Assembly: GCA_002159155.1 (NCBI GenBank)
Contig: LZRQ01000056.1
Location: 1-17,758, forward strand
DNA from: Firmicutes bacterium ZCTH02-B6
GTDB lineage: Bacteria > Bacillota > Limnochordia > Limnochordales > ZCTH02-B6
Direction: 5' to 3'
Length of the DNA stretch: 17,758 nt
Shown: positions 16,045-17,758 of the stretch, in pieces
Numbering within the stretch: the first letter of the stretch is position 1
How the letters are laid out: each line of letters opens with the position of its first letter
Notes under the pieces: model-generated
What the model was told of the DNA's origin: nothing
Databases searched by the model: none
Seen by the model: only the letters and a program-made list of their open reading frames with translations
Position numbers and translations under genes: made by a program

Positions 16045-17117
16045 CGCGCTTCCACCTCGCCCACACCGCTCGCCGGCACGAGGCCCGCCTGCCGCCGGGG
16101 CCCGTCCACCAGGCCCTCGTCCAGGCCATCGGCCAGGTCCTCGTCCCTGACCGGCACGGCCCGCAGGCGCCCGGCCATGTCCTCGGCGGTGATGTCCACG
16201 ATGAAGGCGCCCGCGCCCGTCTCGCTGCCGGCCAAGTACTTGAGCTTGTCCTGGGCGCGATGGAGCGGGTAAAACTCCACGTGGAAATGGCAATGATCGT
16301 GCGGGCCGCCGTCGGTGGGGCGCTGGTGCTGGACCATCATGTAGGGCAGCGGGAAGCCCCACAGCCCGTCGTAGCGCACCAGCGTCGCCTTGAGCGCCCG
16401 GGCGAATGACCAGCGTTCCTCTTCGCCCAGCTCCGTGATGGCCGTGCGGTGCGCCTTGGGATACAAGTGCACCTCATAGGGGAATCGAGCGAAAAAGGGC
16501 ACGAAGGCGACGAAATGTTCATCGTCATACAGGACCCGCCGCCCGTCCCGGCGCTCTTCGGCCACGACGTCGCAGCCGAGGCAGCGCCCGGTGCGCTCGC
16601 GGTGCTCGCGGCTTGCAGCCAGCTCCTGGGCCGGGATGGGCGGGATGAAGGGAAACGCGTAGATCTGCCCGTGAGGGTGGTGCAGCGTCACGCCCACCTC
16701 GGCGCCGCGGTTTTCGAAGATGAAGACGTACTTAATCTCCTCGCGGCTCCCGAGTTCCTCGTAGCGGTCCGCCCACACCTCAATCAAGTTGCGCAGGTGG
16801 GAAACGGGCTGCTGCGTCAGCGTGCCGTAGTGATCCGGCGAATACAAGACCACTTCGCACTCGCCCCGCGCCGGCGCCACCGGGCAAAGCTCAGTGCCTG
16901 CCACCGCGGGCGGCGGCGGATCGGGCAAGAGCGAGGGGTACTTGTTCTGGAACACGACGATCTCGTAGTCCTCCGCCGGAACTTCCGTCGGCAACGCGCC
17001 CGGCAGCGTCGGGCACAGGGGGCAATACTCCGGCGGGGGCAAAAGGGGGCGATCCTGGCGGTGGGTGGCGCTGATGACCCACGTCTGCAAATAGGGGTGC
17101 CAACGCAGCTCGGACAT
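16041..17117 (-). CDS. galT: Galactose-1-phosphate uridylyltransferase
   Basis: Transfers UMP from UDP-glucose to galactose-1-phosphate, giving UDP-galactose and glucose-1-phosphate (HIT superfamily). 358 residues, normal length. The active-site motif HHPHGQ carries the nucleophilic histidine. The zinc ligands of E. coli GalT are represented by the CPLC pair (C32, C35), the histidine of LYSPDH and the first histidine of the HPH motif. A second conserved block, HDHCHFHVEFYP, is present. ATG 17117 has GAAGGAG 8 nt upstream. It follows the small upstream gene by 2 nt and overlaps galK by 4 nt, so the three are one translationally coupled unit. Confidence 0.95.
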
Positions 17118-17119
17118 GG

Positions 17120-17326
17120 CTACGACTCCTTCGCATCTGGATCGCCGGCCGCCGCGGGGCCGGTGCGGTCAGGCGGCGAGGCGGGCTGGGGCGGCGCTTG
17201 TGACGACGGCTCTGGCACCCTGGTTGCGCCTGCTGCGCCCGGGCGTTCCGAGCGGGCGCCGAACGAGTAGAAAATCAGATACCGGCCGTCTTCTTTCGTG
17301 ACGCGGCGCTTTTCCAACTGCCTCAC
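17120..17326 (-). CDS. Small conserved-looking protein upstream of galT (68 aa)
   Basis: The N-terminal third (EKRRVTKEDGRYLIFYSF, residues 5-22) is compact and reads like a small conserved beta-strand domain of the kind seen in short hypothetical proteins of Bacillota. The remainder is a low-complexity Pro/Ala/Gly/Ser tail, probably disordered. Its TAG stop is 2 nt before the galT ATG and its last codons carry the galT ribosome binding site, so it is the first gene of the gal operon. The GTG at 17326 has no clear ribosome binding site; TTG 17317 is an alternative. Function unknown; it may be a regulatory or coupling leader peptide, or simply a co-transcribed conserved protein. Confidence 0.6.
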   Translation of the reverse strand: MRQLEKRRVTKEDGRYLIFYSFGARSERPGAAGATRVPEPSSQAPPQPASPPDRTGPAAAGDPDAKES

Positions 17327-17389
17327 CCCGGCACGGCGCGTCTTGGGCGAATTGTTCGACTCGGTTTTCGTTCTTCCTCGTTCCTTTTC

Positions 17390-17419
17390 ATTATCGCATA
17401 TTCATAGGGGAAACCGCAA
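17390..17419 (-). promoter_or_regulatory. Promoter of the gal operon
   Basis: On the minus strand TTGCGG (17419-17414), an 18-nt spacer and GATAAT (17395-17390) preceded by TGC form an extended -10 sigma-A promoter. The start point would be about 55 nt before the small gene at 17326. The surrounding stretch 17380-17470 is AT- and purine-rich compared with the genes. Confidence 0.6.
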
Positions 17420-17472
17420 ACAAATAAGAAGAAAGGGGAAGGAAATCGCAAGACAAGAGAGAACTCACGAAA

Positions 17473-17487
17473 CGCAGCGCGGCTGCG
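17473..17487. promoter_or_regulatory. 15-bp palindrome in the gal/deoR divergent spacer
   Basis: CGCAGC, GCG, GCTGCG is a perfect 6-3-6 inverted repeat between the gal promoter and the DeoR-family gene. It is a candidate operator for the regulator or a leader stem of its mRNA. Confidence 0.35.
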
Positions 17488-17500
17488 CGCAGGAGCGGGC

Positions 17501-17523
17501 GGGCGGCGAAGAACGCCGCGCCC
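17501..17523 (+). promoter_or_regulatory. Leader hairpin just before the DeoR ribosome binding site
   Basis: GGGCGGCG (17501-17508) can pair with CGCCGCGCCC (17514-17523) around a 5-nt loop, with a 2-nt bulge. It ends 4 nt before the GGGAG site of the regulator, so it could affect translation. GC-rich sequence makes chance pairing likely. Confidence 0.3.
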
Positions 17524-17539
17524 GGACGGGAGCGGTACG

Positions 17540-17758
17540 GTGGCAAGCGATTCTCGCGACTACTTGCTGCCCATGGAGCGGCTGGAATACATCCGCGCCG
17601 CCGTCGAGAAGGAAGGCTCGGTGCGCGTGGCGGAGCTCAGCCGCCGGCTTGGGGTTTCCGAGGCAACGGTGCGCCACGACTTGGCGCAGCTTGAGCAGAT
17701 GGGGCTGGTCAAGCGCACCTACGGCGGCGCGACGTTGCGGCGGGGGACGCTCTACGAG
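17540..17758 (+). CDS. DeoR/GlpR-family transcriptional regulator (partial, C-terminus beyond window)
   Basis: 73 codons are visible, open to the right edge. Residues 12-66 are the DeoR-type winged HTH: RLEYIRAAVEKEGSVRVAEL, then the recognition helix in LGVSEATVRHDL and the wing ending KRTYGGATL. The missing part should be the sugar-phosphate-binding DeoRC domain. GTG 17540 has GGGAG 7 nt upstream; ATG 17573 has none. DeoR proteins are mostly repressors released by a phosphorylated sugar. The divergent position next to the gal genes makes galactose-1-phosphate or a related tagatose sugar phosphate a plausible effector, by inference. The gene could equally be the first of a separate sugar operon to the right. 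Confidence 0.85.
   Translation, partial: MASDSRDYLLPMERLEYIRAAVEKEGSVRVAELSRRLGVSEATVRHDLAQLEQMGLVKRTYGGATLRRGTLYE

Noticed and set aside
16045..16362. 106-codon N-terminal extension of galK
   Set aside because: It lies inside galT, is Arg/Gly/Pro-rich, and the ATG at 16044 has a ribosome binding site and gives the normal family length.

Overview
The window reads as the chromosome of a GC-rich Gram-positive bacterium. Most genes have strong AAGGAGG-type ribosome binding sites and GTG starts are frequent. The gene set (PerR-type Fur regulator, catalase-peroxidase, LctP-type lactate permease, DeoR-family regulator) fits a high-GC member of the Bacillota (Limnochordia or Symbiobacteriales-like). 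That placement is inference, because no rRNA or tRNA gene is present.

Region 1 (1 to about 4460) is one end of a Mu-like transposable element (transposable phage or its derivative). A rightward XRE repressor and a leftward early block diverge from a compact promoter/operator at 3541-3610. The leftward block holds a Ner-like HTH protein, a CII-like HTH protein, two small unknown proteins and a MuA-type transposase that runs off the left edge. One rightward unknown gene (2113-2613) sits inside the leftward block and may be cargo. Beyond the repressor lies about 450 bp without genes but rich in repeats: three copies of GGTTCCTTAGT, a paired CGGC/TTTGTA motif and several TTGTCTCATT-type sites. 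These are likely transposase-binding end sequences.

Region 2 (4495-7759) is a peroxide-defence locus. A 57-residue membrane microprotein diverges from a PerR-like regulator, with a Fur/PerR-type palindrome between them. The regulator is followed by katG in an apparent two-gene operon. A GC-rich hairpin and a 12-bp tandem repeat separate katG from the convergent lactate permease gene.

Region 3 (7775-14565) holds, reading leftward, a giant single-gene DUF4011/SF1-helicase/nuclease protein of the kind linked to antiphage defence, and then the lactate permease gene. The giant gene looks visibly less GC-rich than its neighbours and was probably acquired.

Region 4 (14815-17758) is a galactose (Leloir) locus. 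A small conserved-looking protein, galT and galK are read leftward and tightly coupled, from an extended -10 promoter near 17395. A DeoR-family regulator starts divergently and runs off the right edge; it is the obvious candidate regulator of the gal genes. No galE is visible.
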